Below the pieces are notes generated by a model. It did no database searches. It was not told the origin of the DNA and saw only the letters and a program-made list of their open reading frames with translations. From Parascedosporium putredinis (lineage: Eukaryota > Ascomycota > Sordariomycetes > Microascales > Microascaceae), in contig CASHTG010000018.1 in the NCBI GenBank assembly GCA_949357655.1, positions 1,984,001 to 2,048,000 on the forward strand: a DNA stretch of 64,000 bases, given 5' to 3'. This document shows, in pieces, positions 8,977-20,378 of the stretch (its first letter is position 1; each line of letters starts with the position of its first letter). The position numbers and the translations under genes were made by a program.

Positions 8977-11944
8977 CTATGCTTTACATTTGAATAATTG
9001 ATCCACAACATTCTCCCTGAATTGTTTTCGGATATCTACCTTTGATATTCCACCCGCTACGTCGGCTGTGAGGCAGAACTCCACCACTTTTTGATAGATG
9101 CGACCGGTTTTATGCCCTAACATAGGTATATACGAGGCTAGTAACGTCTCCATACGTAAGCTACTAGACTCCTCTAGCCGGGAGTCCGTTTTTCCTATCA
9201 ATGCCATTGTTTGCCACAGACCAAGTTCTAGGAGCACGATACCTAGGCTATAATAATCGAATGGCATCGAGAAATTAGTATCTGGTAGGTATTTAGGGTG
9301 TTTATAATACTTAAAGCCATCCTTAGGGCCTAAGGTATACTTAAGTATATCTGGACGACTATCGTTAAAGCCGGTCAGAATCGCATGTTTTGTATCCTGC
9401 GCATACGCAGCATTTGGACTTGTAGCAAATACCAAAAGTTGGTGGGAGGATATATTTTTGTGTAGCCAGCCAGCTCGGTGGACTGCTAGGAGGCAAGAGG
9501 CCAGATTATAGGCCAACTGAAATATGTCTCCAAGGTCAGCTGGTGGTCCGGCGGCTTTACACCGACTTCGAACCTCATTCGAGAAGTCGTCCTGATTTAA
9601 CTCTCCGCTTTGTACCTTGTCGTCTACCGCTTTATCGATCTCGTCAAACGAAGTCAGCCGTATGATGTCATGGATTGACAATAAGCTCGGTAGGCAATCC
9701 TGTATTGAAGATCTAAGGCGATAGACGAATGCGAATCGCTTGGTGTTTTCGTCAAAAAATAGCCCCTGCACTCGGGCACTCGTGTTCTGACAGTCTCGGG
9801 TAATTCTGTGATATGCGGGTCGAGTAGATTGACGAGGCTATTGATGATATTCAACTGGTCTTCTCCGCGGCCCTCCCATCGGTTGGAAAGTTCCTTCCAT
9901 TCAATGAAGATAGGCTCTTGCGCCTGATGGTCTTCAGGAAAGTACCACCCCGTCTCTTTAGAGGTATCAGCTCTCATAATATAAGCAGACTCCCTGTTTT
10001 ATTTAGTTTTATACAATCTCCGTTGAGATTTCGTTGCTGGTTTTGCGCATTACATGGCCTTTCAATTGCCAGCATCACCTCTGCCATGGCTGCGCTTAAG
10101 CCTACCTCGCGGTATCGATCGATTAATGGGAGTTGTGTAAGAGAATTCAAGAGCTCTTTATCATTGTATAAATCAGCAACGTCGTCGGCCCAGAGTGAAG
10201 AGATATCTGTGTGCTCAGGTGGGAGAATTCTGCATAGGTTGTCAACAGCCGCGATAAAGTCTGTCGGCAATCCACTCGTTGTTATTTCCACCCTTTTCGT
10301 ATCCTCGTAACGCTTTAAAATTTTTGAGATAGACTGGAGCGCCGCGAGAGCGCCATGATTAACGATGAACGCGCCATCGATTCTTTTGCACTCGCACCAC
10401 CAGGTCCTGATTCTTATTTTCTCTAGCCTGAGGAAAGGGCGGGCAAGGCGGCTCAATGCCTTAAAACTATCCTCCACTGCAAAATAAACAGCGTCCAGAG
10501 CTAAGAGCTCCAACTCTGTTGTGACCTCTGATATTTGGGAATTAGCGACGCCGTCGGCTGTCCTCATTAACTGGCGAGCGACCCTTAGTAGCCGTGGTGT
10601 TAAGTTGACGCTGCTGTTTGTCTCTAATGATTCAAGCCATTTTCGGACTGGCTCACAGATCTGGCCATTGGAATGGAATTCGTGGACTGTATCATTCGAG
10701 CCATTTCGAGTGTGTGTCACCTTCCGGACTTCCCGGAAATCGCTTACACTACGGCCTTCCATAACCGTCGCCAATTCAGTTAGGATACAGCCAAAGGCCC
10801 AGCAGTCTGACGCACGACCTACTACTTGACGACGATTATTATCAGAGTTCCGTGGTCCGGGAGGTAGGTAGTCATCGTCGCCACCTCGGCGAGGGGTCTT
10901 CGAGTCTTGGTCTAGTGACTTCAGCCTTGATAGCCCAAAATCTGCAAGGACAAACTTCCCGTGCAACAAAAGTATATTTCGTGGTCGCAAGTCATGATGA
11001 CACCCCTTCCTTTTGATCGCGTCGGAAGCACCCTGTGCTTCGAGCGAGAAGTTGTGTATCTTGCTAATAGCGTGGGCGAGGCCGGAAATGGAGCTGTATA
11101 TTTCGTGGATCTTCATTCCGAGGTAGCGTTCTTTGCGCATGAAATGCCTGAGGTCTCCATCGGCGAACGGAAATATTAGATTAAATTCCCCAAACCACCC
11201 TCAAATTGGTAAGAGCCCAAGTACTGGATGATGTGATCATCCTTTAGCTCACGAAGCAATTTCAATGCAGCATCTTCTTCAGCCCCTTCGATGTGCGATT
11301 CCATAACTTTGAGGGCTAAGTATGGAGTCTATAACCAGTCAGTTTCGGATCATAATAGTAGGTTGGATGCTTTGGAGCATCCATTCGCTAAACTCTAGTT
11401 CGTACCTCATGACCGGGTTGAGGGTTCAAGTCGGGATGGAACTGGACCTTGAACACTTTGCCATACGACCCCCGTTCACACAGCTCGGCGTTTACGATAG
11501 GGACAATCGCCTCCTTGTCCAATATCATATTCTGGGCCGGGGAAAGCTCGACTGGACAGAATGCCCACTGGCTAATAAAGAAGGACTGACGAACAGTTTC
11601 CGACAAGAAATGTAAGGAATCCAGAGTTCTAGGCATTCTGCTGTCATCGTCGTGTCGATAATAGAATTCCAGGATATGAGATTCATTCTTGTCAACGAGA
11701 AGAGTAGCGAACAATTTTAGGCTGGTTAAAGCAATTCGGTCTGCAATCCGGGTTAAATCTCTATCATTATCAAAGATTCCCGTTAGGGATGAGAGTAACG
11801 GAGACAAGCCTTGATATCCGCGGGTTGAATTGCCTGTGCGAGTTGTTTTGGTGAGTAAAAGTATATTGATTCCCTCTTATCCTTCGTCTTATTTCTCAAT
11901 TTCATGACGCGATTTCGCAAATGATCACTCGGATCCGCGTTCAT
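8977..11944 (-). CDS. Protein kinase fused to C-terminal pseudokinase
   Basis: Long minus-strand gene starting at the ATG 11944-11942 (MNADPSDHLRNRV). After an N-terminal helical region comes a kinase domain. The Gly-rich loop is ERGSYGKVF. A GTACGA...TATAG intron (about 11,329-11,402) leads to LALKVMESH with the ATP-binding Lys. Then follow the catalytic loop HHDLRPRNILLL and ADFGLSRL. The APE motif is altered (YLPPGPRN). A linker of about 250 residues leads to a second kinase-like domain with HKNISSHQLLVF instead of HRDLKPxN and LTGFNDSRPD instead of DFG, so it is probably catalytically dead. This two-lobe arrangement is common in fungal accessory kinases. Frame breaks near 11,805, 11,200, 9,977 and 9,765 each fit one missing base. 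At 9,977 the two ORFs overlap as ATGA and could be read as separate genes, but conserved text on both sides argues for one protein of about 970 aa. Confidence 0.75.
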
Positions 11945-12634
11945 AATTGAAGATATTTTTAACAGATCAAGTTGAATAAGATAAGAGTTGTGTTGAGGGG
12001 TATATCTGAGCTGTTTGATAGTAACTTCCGTTGATAAGTGGCGAGGAGATATTTTATAGCCCTTGCTTTCCGTATTTTATGGAAATAAAGAATGAGAGAG
12101 ACATATTATGAGGTTATGCGTTTGGCATCAATGCAGAACGCCTTGATGCCTAAAATCAACATCCGTGGAGGCTGGAAATAACAGCTTCATGAGTGGGCAA
12201 CTGTCTTTGGATGTGAAATGTTGGTGGTGCATTGGGTAATCCTCGGGGAGATGGTATTTTGGACCCACAGGGTGCCTCTGAAATAATTACTTGCTGTTAT
12301 CGGCGGCACGAGGAGCCGCTAAGGCGGACAGGAACGGCGGAACAGGGACTCTAGGTCGGTCAAGACTATCCCGAGTTTGGAAAACTGCGGTCCACTATAG
12401 GCCGCACATGTTGGTACGAAGGAGATATATAGTCTAGGCATCGACCGTAAGTCAAGGTAAGCAGTAGAAGTCTAGTCTCGGGAAGAAGACTTGTAGATAT
12501 AAGGAAGTAAGTATTATGCTAATAGAGGCTGCTAGTAAATAGACTTCAAGAAATAAAAGTTTTATATTTATTTAGTAATCTTTTTGAATGATATCTAATT
12601 TTAATGCTTATATATATATTATAGATGACAGGTG
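11945..12634. other. Intergenic, AT-rich, no gene
   Basis: No gene seen. A small GC-richer patch at about 12,300-12,420 is unexplained. Confidence 0.5.
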
Positions 12635-12729
12635 ATAGGGGTTTTAGCACCTTAGAGGTTTTTGCCTTATCATTATAAAAGGGAGGAAGGACTATATACT
12701 ATAGAAAAGATAGTGAAATAGTGTACTAA
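12635..12729 (-). repeat. Right arm of the ~100-bp inverted repeat
   Basis: Reverse-complement partner of 4945-5047. It lies about 90 bp outside the LTR retroelement, so it is not part of that element. Together the arms bracket about 7.6 kb with the CorA-like and kinase genes. Confidence 0.8.
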
Positions 12730-12813
12730 TAAAGATATTTTATATTATTATACTAGTTGATCACTGAACTAGACCGTCAATATTCGCTAACTTGTTACGA
12801 CAAAAGTCGTGCC

Positions 12814-12818
12814 GCTTG
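12814..12818 (+). repeat. Target-site duplication, left copy (GCTTG)
   Basis: The five bases next to the LTR are repeated exactly at 20374-20378, which fixes both element ends. Confidence 0.85.
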
Positions 12819-13265
12819 TGTGACGTTCCAACACTAGGGCGTATTGCTTAGGGTTAGGTTGTGTTAGGGTTAGAACAGTTGGGGCCTGTTAGTGGCTCAG
12901 TGAGGCAATCAAACAGTACAATAATATCGTTATCCGTAATGCGTATTTAAGTGTAGGGGTCAAGTGTACTTGAATTGACTACTAGAAAGGATATAGAACC
13001 TCCTTTCCTCTAAGGTTTACTTACTTCCTTATATAGTTAGTGACTTATCTAGGACTATAGCTTCCTAGTTATGGTCCTTATATAGACCACAACTTCCCAT
13101 AGTGTGGTCCTTATAGGACCACACTATCTTCCCATATAGTCCTTCCAGGACCACACTATCTCTTTATATAGTCCTTTCCTTACTAGCTAGTTACTACCTA
13201 AGGTTCTGCCTTTTACTACTATGTTTCACTGCCTTCCTGGGCCTACTTCATAGCCGCTTGTAATA
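12819..13265 (-). repeat. LTR, left copy (3' LTR of the element)
   Basis: About 447 bp, aligned end to end with 19926-20373 with almost only C/T and G/A differences. Its inner (right) half is AT-converted, while its outer (left) half keeps the C and G bases. It contains TTAGGG-like text at 12,850-12,880 and a 32-bp tandem repeat at about 13,050-13,175. Confidence 0.92.
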
Positions 13266-13270
13266 TAATA

Positions 13271-13283
13271 CCTCCCCTCTTTT
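13271..13283 (-). other. Polypurine tract of the retroelement
   Basis: On the minus strand this reads AAAAGAGGGGAGG, immediately inside the 3' LTR, the expected plus-strand priming site. It confirms the element's orientation. Confidence 0.75.
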
Positions 13284-16200
13284 AGTCTTTATCCCTAAAG
13301 ACCCTTATAACCTATAGCTCCCTATTCCTATTATCTTAGTAGTTGGTTCTATTCTTTCTATCCTCATATTCTTATAGTGATACTGATGCCATGATAGATC
13401 ATATTTCTAAATATACATCTACTACCCTTTATAAGAAATAAGAGGGTGAAGCCCTTACTCAGTATATTTCTTCCTTTAGTGAAGACCTTAACATACCTTA
13501 TTCCTAGTATTTTAATATAAGGAGGGCCTACTATATAGCCTCTAGCTCTTCCTAGTATCTAGCTTATTTAAAGGGGAAGAGGTCCTATGATAGCTCCTTA
13601 GTTACTTCCTCTTATAAGTTCCCTCCTAGCTCCTTTATATACCTTTCCTAGGTACTTCCTAACTGATAGTAGCTATCCTCACCTAGTTTCTCATACTATA
13701 ATAGAAACCTGAAAGGTAGATAAGGTACTTAAGAAATTAGAGGAGTAGCTCTTAGAGCTGATAGCTTAGATTACTTATCTCTACTATTAATGGAAACTGC
13801 TTAGGGAGTATAGGGATATACTCTTTTGTCGTAGTATAGCTAGCCTATCTAAGGAGGGGAAGAGGATTCTCTAGTAGTAGAGACCTAGTAGGTAGTTAGG
13901 TAGGTTTAGTCCTTAGGGGCTATTAGGGTAATTAATTAGGATACTACTAGTTTTGATTTTGATATATCTATAGATCTTAGGGTTTCTATAGGTGCTTCTA
14001 GTAGAACTAAGCTAGAAGGTTCTAGCTCCCTTTAAGGTGTTTAATAGGTTCCTATATATTTTCACTATACTTGAAATTTTTCTATTTTATTAGGTATTTG
14101 ATTTTTCTATTATTATTATAGCTAGAGTTAAGGATTTTTCTACTTCTTACTTATCTTCTACTAATTCAACTATGATTAACTCTTCTATAGGTATATTATT
14201 ATATACTAGTTCTAATAATGATATATAAAAGATAAGGTATTTAAGTCCTATTATAGTTAGTAACTCTAGTTTATAGTTAACTTCTAAAATTTTTCATTTA
14301 ATAATAAATAGTCCTAGTTTTTTATAATTAAGTTTATCACTTAGTCTTTTAGTAGTGATTTAGGGGTCCTTTTTCCTACTTTCTTTTAGAGTAGGTAGAC
14401 CTTACTCCCCTCCTAAAAGGTTAGTCTTTTAATCCTTTTTCGATTTATATAGCTTATTATTCTCTCTTATATAAATTTAAGTTCTATTATAAGTTATTAG
14501 TATAGCTTCTTTATTTATTTTACTATTATAATTACTTATTTAGCTATTAATTATTATCTTTAGGGCTTAAACCCTAGTTCTAGTTTAATTCTATAGTTTA
14601 TATAGAATAGTGATATTCCTATACTTTTATATTTACTTATATTATATATATACTATGCTAATAGTAGGTACTTTACCTAGTTATCCTAGTCTTAGTTAAT
14701 ATAGTATTATAGGTAGGTTTTGATAGTCTGATTAACTTATTCTACTATTCCTTATGTTTCTGGGTAGTATACTATTAATAACTTATAGTATACCCCTAGT
14801 AGGTCTATAAGACTCTACTAAAACTTAGAGATAAATATACCTCCTCTATCTATATTGATTTCTTTTAGTAGGTTATAGTTAGCTAGTATCATTTATAGAA
14901 ATAGGTTAGCGAACTTTAGTATATTTATTATTTCTCTATAAGGTATAAAATATATATACCTTATTAACCTATCTATAACTACTATAATGCTATCATATTT
15001 CTACCCTATAACTAGATCCTCTGATTTAGGTAACTTAACTATAAAGTCTATAGTTATATTCTACTATAGTACTTTAGGTACTAGCATAGGCTATAGGAGT
15101 CTATATAGCTTATACCTATTTACTTTGTTTTTAGTATATAAGTTATACTTAGTAACTTCCTCTTATACTAGTTTCTTAAGGTTCTTAATTATGTAGTTAC
15201 TTAGTATCTTATTTATTATTTTAGTGATACCTAGGTGTCCTCCTCTTAGAGACTTATATACTACTCTTATAAGGTTCCTTATAAGGTGTTCTAGTATAGG
15301 TTATCCTTAGTACTTATAGTTGTCTATAATATTTCCTCCTCTATAGTAATCTTTGATAGCTTATATAGTGGGGTGGCTATACTATAGCTAGTAGCTTATT
15401 ATAAGCTGTCATAAGCTTCTATTAGTATATTTATAAAATACTATTTTCGTTTTATTAGGGATTTTCTTAAAGTAGTTAGGTCTTTAGCTAAGTATATCTA
15501 CCCTTCTATTTTCTATTCCTTTAATATATATGATTTTAAAGTTATACTCTAATAATATTTTAGCCTACCTGGTTTATTATTTGTTAAGCTCCTTTATTAT
15601 TATGAAGCTAGTGAGGTTTTTATAGTCTAAGAATATACTGATTAGGTGCTTTACTCTAATAAGGTAGTATTTCTATTCTTTAAAAGCTTCTATAATAGCT
15701 ATTAGTTCCTTATTAGGGATTCTATATCATACTATAGGTCTATTAAGCTTCTTTAATATAAAGGCTATAGGTCTTAGTTATCCTTTAGGGTCTTATTATC
15801 TAAGTTAGGCTCTAATTATATAGTTAGATATATCTATTTTAACTTCAAATAGTTTACTAGGGTCTATGTTATATAGTACTAGCTATTTATAGATACTTTA
15901 TTTTATTTCCTAGAATATTTCCTACTATTCCTTTCCCTAAATAAACTAGTTCTCATTCTTTATAAGGTCTATTAAGGGTTTTACCCTTTTACTATAGTCA
16001 TATAGGAATCGTTGGTAGAAGTTAGCGAAGCCTAAGAAGCCTCTTACTTCTATTACTATTTATGGTATAGGCTAGTCTAAGACTACTTATATTTTAGATT
16101 CCTATATTTATATTTCACCTAGTTTAATAGTATAGTTAAGGAAGTCTACTTCCTATATATAGAAGAAGCTCTTCTTAGGTTCTACTAGTAACTTAGCTTC

Positions 16201-19200
16201 CTATAGTTTTTATAGTACCTTCTTAATATGCTCCTTATATTCTTCTAATATATTAGAGAAGATTAGGATATCATCTAGATATACTATAATAAACTAGTTA
16301 AGGTGCTCCCTAAGTATATAGTTGATTATTATTTAGAATATAGTAGGTGTGTTAGTTAACCTAAATAGTATGATATAGTATTTATAGTATCTATACCTTA
16401 TCCTAAATGCTATTTTCTACTTATCTCCTTTCTTGATCCTAATAAGGTTATAGGCTCTTTTTAGGTCTAGGGCTATAAACTATTTTACCTTCCCTAGTCT
16501 ATCTTATAGCTCTAAGATTAATAGTAGGGGATACCTATTTTTGATAGTGTTAGCGTTTAGCTGTTAGTAGTTGATATATATATATAGTTTTCTATTCTTT
16601 TTAGGTATAAAAAGTATTAGGTACCCTGCTGGTGATACTGAGGGTCTAATAAATCCCTTCTTGATATTTTCTTATATATACTCCTATAGTTCTTTTAACT
16701 ATTTTTAGTTAAGGTTATAGATTAATATAAACTTAGGTATAGCTCCTAATTTAAGGTTAATCTTATAGTCCTACTAGCTATACTCTAGTAAACTAGTATT
16801 AAGTTCTTTTATAAATATTTTAGTATATTTACGATAGTATAGAGGTAAGCTCTATAGTACTTCCTCTCTAGTTCTTATTATGACTATACTATATATAGCC
16901 CTAGTTTTTCTATTCTATTAGTATTTCCTTCCTTTTAGTAATATATTTAAACTTATAGTAGTGAGCTCTTTAATATATATTATTATACTAAAGGCTCTTA
17001 GCTTATTTGAGGTAGACTTTTCTAGTTACTACTGCTTAGGGACTGAGTTGTTAATAGAGTCTCCTTAGCCCTACTAAGTAAGCTAATTAGTACTCTAGTC
17101 TATTATAGGGTTTTCCTTCCTTAGCTATAGGATACCTAGGACTACTAGGTAGCTGATTTATATGATATTGAAGCTGATCTGTGTTTCGCAGCCTGAGATA
17201 TCAATGTCGAGGTATGTGGTCTCTTATCTAATCTATCTATTATCATAACTAACTAATACTCCTTTATAGTTTACTAATATATATAGGTCTTACTTAAGGT
17301 CCTATAGAAGTTATAACTTATTCACTATATCTAGTAAGATAAAGTTTCCTTATATACTACTATTGATTAGGGTGTTATACTATTTTCCCCTTATCTATAC
17401 TATTACCTTAAAATACTTATTATTCTATATACTTAGGTTATACTCTTTTCAGTACTATATTCTTTTAGTACTTATAGATACTTCTATATATCTAGCTGTT
17501 CTAGTAGCTAGGTTATATTGTTTTCCTAGGAGTGGGATTTATTCTAGGATCTATAGTGGCTATCTTACCTTCTCCCTTAGTTCTTAGTATTCCTATTATT
17601 TATTAAGGAATATTTAGTCCCTATTATATCTTTATTAGTACTATTAGTTTTTATATTCTATAACTTTATCTTTAACTTTCTAGTTATCTTCATTAGTTTT
17701 TATATTATCCCTTATAGTATAGTATTATACTTTAATTAGTTGTTCTTCTATACTATCGATTTCTTCTTATAGTATAGCTACTTATTAGTATACTCTAGTG
17801 ATTTATTCACCTTAGTTGCTTAGCTAGTCTATGTTTTCTTCTATAGCTATTATATAATACTCCTATTCTTTTTATTAGGGAATATATATATCTTTTATAA
17901 GTTTTTTATACTTTTCCTATCGTTTATCTATTTTTCCTATATACTTTTATACTCTCTGGAAGTTGTTATAAGTGGTTTCCTAGTAGGTCTGGAGTTTTTG
18001 TTATAGGGCTTAGACCTGCTACTCTATTTTATAGAGTTTCCTAGAGACTATGTCTTCTTAGTTTTCTAGTCTGACTTCTATTCTTGTTTTGTTTTGTCAG
18101 ATCTAGCTCCCTGTTTCTTCTACCTTCTAGATAGTGTTGTTAAGTAATATCAGAGGGATATTATCCCCTATCCTTTTAAGGTGTTCTAGTTATTTTATAT
18201 ATTCTTCTAGGTTATAGATGAGAAGGTTATACCTTACTATGTTCTTTTTCTCTTATTCTATAATATAGTTTATAAGGTCTTTAAAGTGTTCTTTAAATCC
18301 TCTATTAATCCCTACTTATTTCCTTAGGTACTATTTATATAGTTATCAAGCCTCTTTTTATTCCTATATTCTAGGTTTCTATATAAGTTAGTAGAAGATA
18401 TATTATTCTTCCTTAGGGTTTCCTTCTAAGCTTCCTAGTTTTCCTAATTATAGTCTTTTAACTTTAATCCCTTAGTTTGTTTGAGGAATCTGATGACTTA
18501 TGCTTAGCTTCATTCTGCTGGTTGTTCTAGTTTGCTTTCTTATAGGTATAGTTCTACTACTTCTAGTAGGTGTTCCTATAAAATCTTTTTATAATAGATC
18601 CCTCTTATTTATTTAAATTGTTTGTAATAATCTATAGGTAACTAGTAGGTTATTATTCTAAGCTACTTAGGTCTCTTAGGGTAGTAACCTACTCTATCCT
18701 TTCTGTTTTAGTATATATAGTAGTTGTTGTCATAGCACGCTATCTAGTATATAGTATTATGATTAGGTAGCTTACTAGCGCTTCCTAATTCCTTAGTTTA
18801 CTTGTTATACTGCTTCTGTCCTATCGTAGGTATAGGCTTCTATAGTTTCTTTTCATTTCTAAGGTTATTCCTAGCCCTACTTTAGCATTCTTATATATAG
18901 TAGCCTAGCTTTCTATAATTAAAGCACTCTCTATTTTTACTTAGGGGTACCTTATTATTTTTCTAGGCTATATCTAACTCTATAGGTCTAGCATATGTTC
19001 CCCAGGAGGTGTTGCCATTCTGTCATCTTCCTCTATTAGCATAGTTAGTTCTTCCTACTAGTAGGTAGCTTTATGGGCCTCGTCGTTGTTTCTCTATTTA
19101 TTATATATATAGTTAATTATCGATCTTAACTATAAGGTCTATATACTCTCTGAGGTTATTAGGTATATCTATGACCTTAGTGATTTCATCTTTTACTTCT

Positions 19201-19910
19201 TCCTTAAGTCCTTTATAGAATTATATGATCATAGGCTTATCATCCTAGTTAAGGTGCGCTGTGATTTATCGGAACCTGCTAATATACTTAGATACTGATA
19301 TCTTCTATTAAATCTCCTAGAGTTGTCGTTATATAGACTTGTCTTCGTCAGGATCTCTAAATACTCCCTTGATAGCTTCCTCTATTTCTTCATAGTCCTT
19401 AAAGATCCTCTTAGTGTTTTTATTCTATTTTAATAGAGTATTTTCATAATAGTCTCTTAGTATAGGCTTAAACTAAGTAGTAGTGTCTCCCCTTAGGTTA
19501 CCTATAGTAGCTAGTACCTTGGCGTCGTCTACCTAGATATTGTAGTGGTTATAGTATACCCTTATATAGGTGAGGAAGCTTTAGAGCTTTCCTTGTTCTC
19601 CTGAGAACTTCTCTAGTGGTGGGAAGGGTACCTTAGGCTTAGTGATCTTAGTGGCTGTTTCCTTCTAGGCTATGGTTAGGGCTTTAATCAGTCCTTCTAT
19701 AGTATTGGCGTGCTCTAGGGTGAGAACTCTAGCTTATACTGCTATAAGTTCCTTAGCCCTAGCTTCGTTATCGGCGGCGAGTTTTTCTTTTTCTACCTAT
19801 AGCTTCTAGATTATTTCTGCTATCTATTCCTTACTTACTGAGGGTGCTTGGGTAGAGGATGATCTGTCTCCTGCTATAGTTAGTACTATCTAAAAGGGTT
19901 ACTTACTAAA
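13284..19910 (-). pseudogene. Degenerate gag-pol of the retroelement
   Basis: Gag is readable on the minus strand at about 19,900-19,090 (motifs PPLEKFSGEQGKL and FKDYEEIEEAIKGVFRDPDED). A decayed zinc knuckle (CFNYRKLGYY) lies near 18,900. Reverse transcriptase covers about 16,900-16,000, with SPAGYLILFIPKKN and the catalytic YLDDILIFSN (YLDD at 16,270-16,281). RNase H follows near 15,850-15,600 (IDISNYIIRA for the usual TDASDYAIGA). The integrase core is at about 15,080-14,700. In-frame stops are frequent throughout, mostly from CAG/CAA or TGG codons changed to TAG/TAA. No open frame is long enough for function. Confidence 0.88.
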
Positions 19911-19925
19911 TAGGAGTAGTTAACA

Positions 19926-20373
19926 TATAATGTTCTAATACTAGGGTATATTACTTAGGGTTAGGTTATATTAGGGTTAGAATAGTTGGGGCCTGTTAGT
20001 AGCTTAGTGAGGTAATTAAATAGTATAATAATATTGTTATCTGTAATGTGTATTTAAGTGTAGGGGTTAAGTGTACTTGAATTGACTACTGGAAAGGATA
20101 TAGAACCTCCTTTCCTCTAAGGTTTACTTGCTTCCTTATATAGTTGGTGACTTATCTAGGACTGTAGCTTCCCTAGTTGTGGTCCTTGCGTGGACTGCAA
20201 CTTCCCATAGTGTGGTCCTTGTAGGACTGCACTGTCTTCCCGTGCGGTCCTTCCAGGACCGCGCTGTCTCTTCATGCGGTCCTTTCCTTACTGGCTGGTT
20301 ACTACCCGAGGTTCTGCCTTTTACTGCCGTGTTTCACCGCCTTCCCGGGCCTACTTCACGGCCGCTCGTGACA
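19926..20373 (-). repeat. LTR, right copy (5' LTR of the element)
   Basis: 448 bp. Its outer (right) half is GC-rich and little mutated, and its inner (left) half is AT-converted, the mirror image of the other LTR. Four tandem units of 32-33 bp (20160-20286) each carry CGGTCCTT or TGGTCCTT. They could be promoter or enhancer repeats of the element. Confidence 0.92.
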
Positions 20374-20378
20374 GCTTG
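20374..20378 (+). repeat. Target-site duplication, right copy (GCTTG)
   Basis: Exact match to 12814-12818. Confidence 0.85.

Larger units (their letters stand above)
12819..20373 (-). mobile_element. Complete, RIP-degraded Ty3/Gypsy-type LTR retroelement
   Basis: Element of 7,555 bp with two LTRs of about 447 bp, a perfect 5-bp target-site duplication (GCTTG) and TGT...ACA termini (the right LTR ends GTGACA; the left begins TGTGAC). It is transcribed on the minus strand, so 19926-20373 is the 5' LTR. The order gag, reverse transcriptase, RNase H, integrase, polypurine tract, 3' LTR is legible. The interior is riddled with stops, overwhelmingly TAG/TAA at Gln and Trp codons, and is extremely poor in CpA/TpG and rich in TpA, the expected signature of RIP. 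No protein can be made from it. Confidence 0.93.

Noticed and set aside
9974..9980. ATGA overlap read as two separate kinase genes or translational coupling
   Set aside because: Conserved family sequence runs through the junction, and the shift matches the one-missing-base pattern seen throughout the window.
5047..12640. Starship-type giant element
   Set aside because: No DUF3435 tyrosine recombinase or comparable captain gene is visible between or near the inverted-repeat arms.
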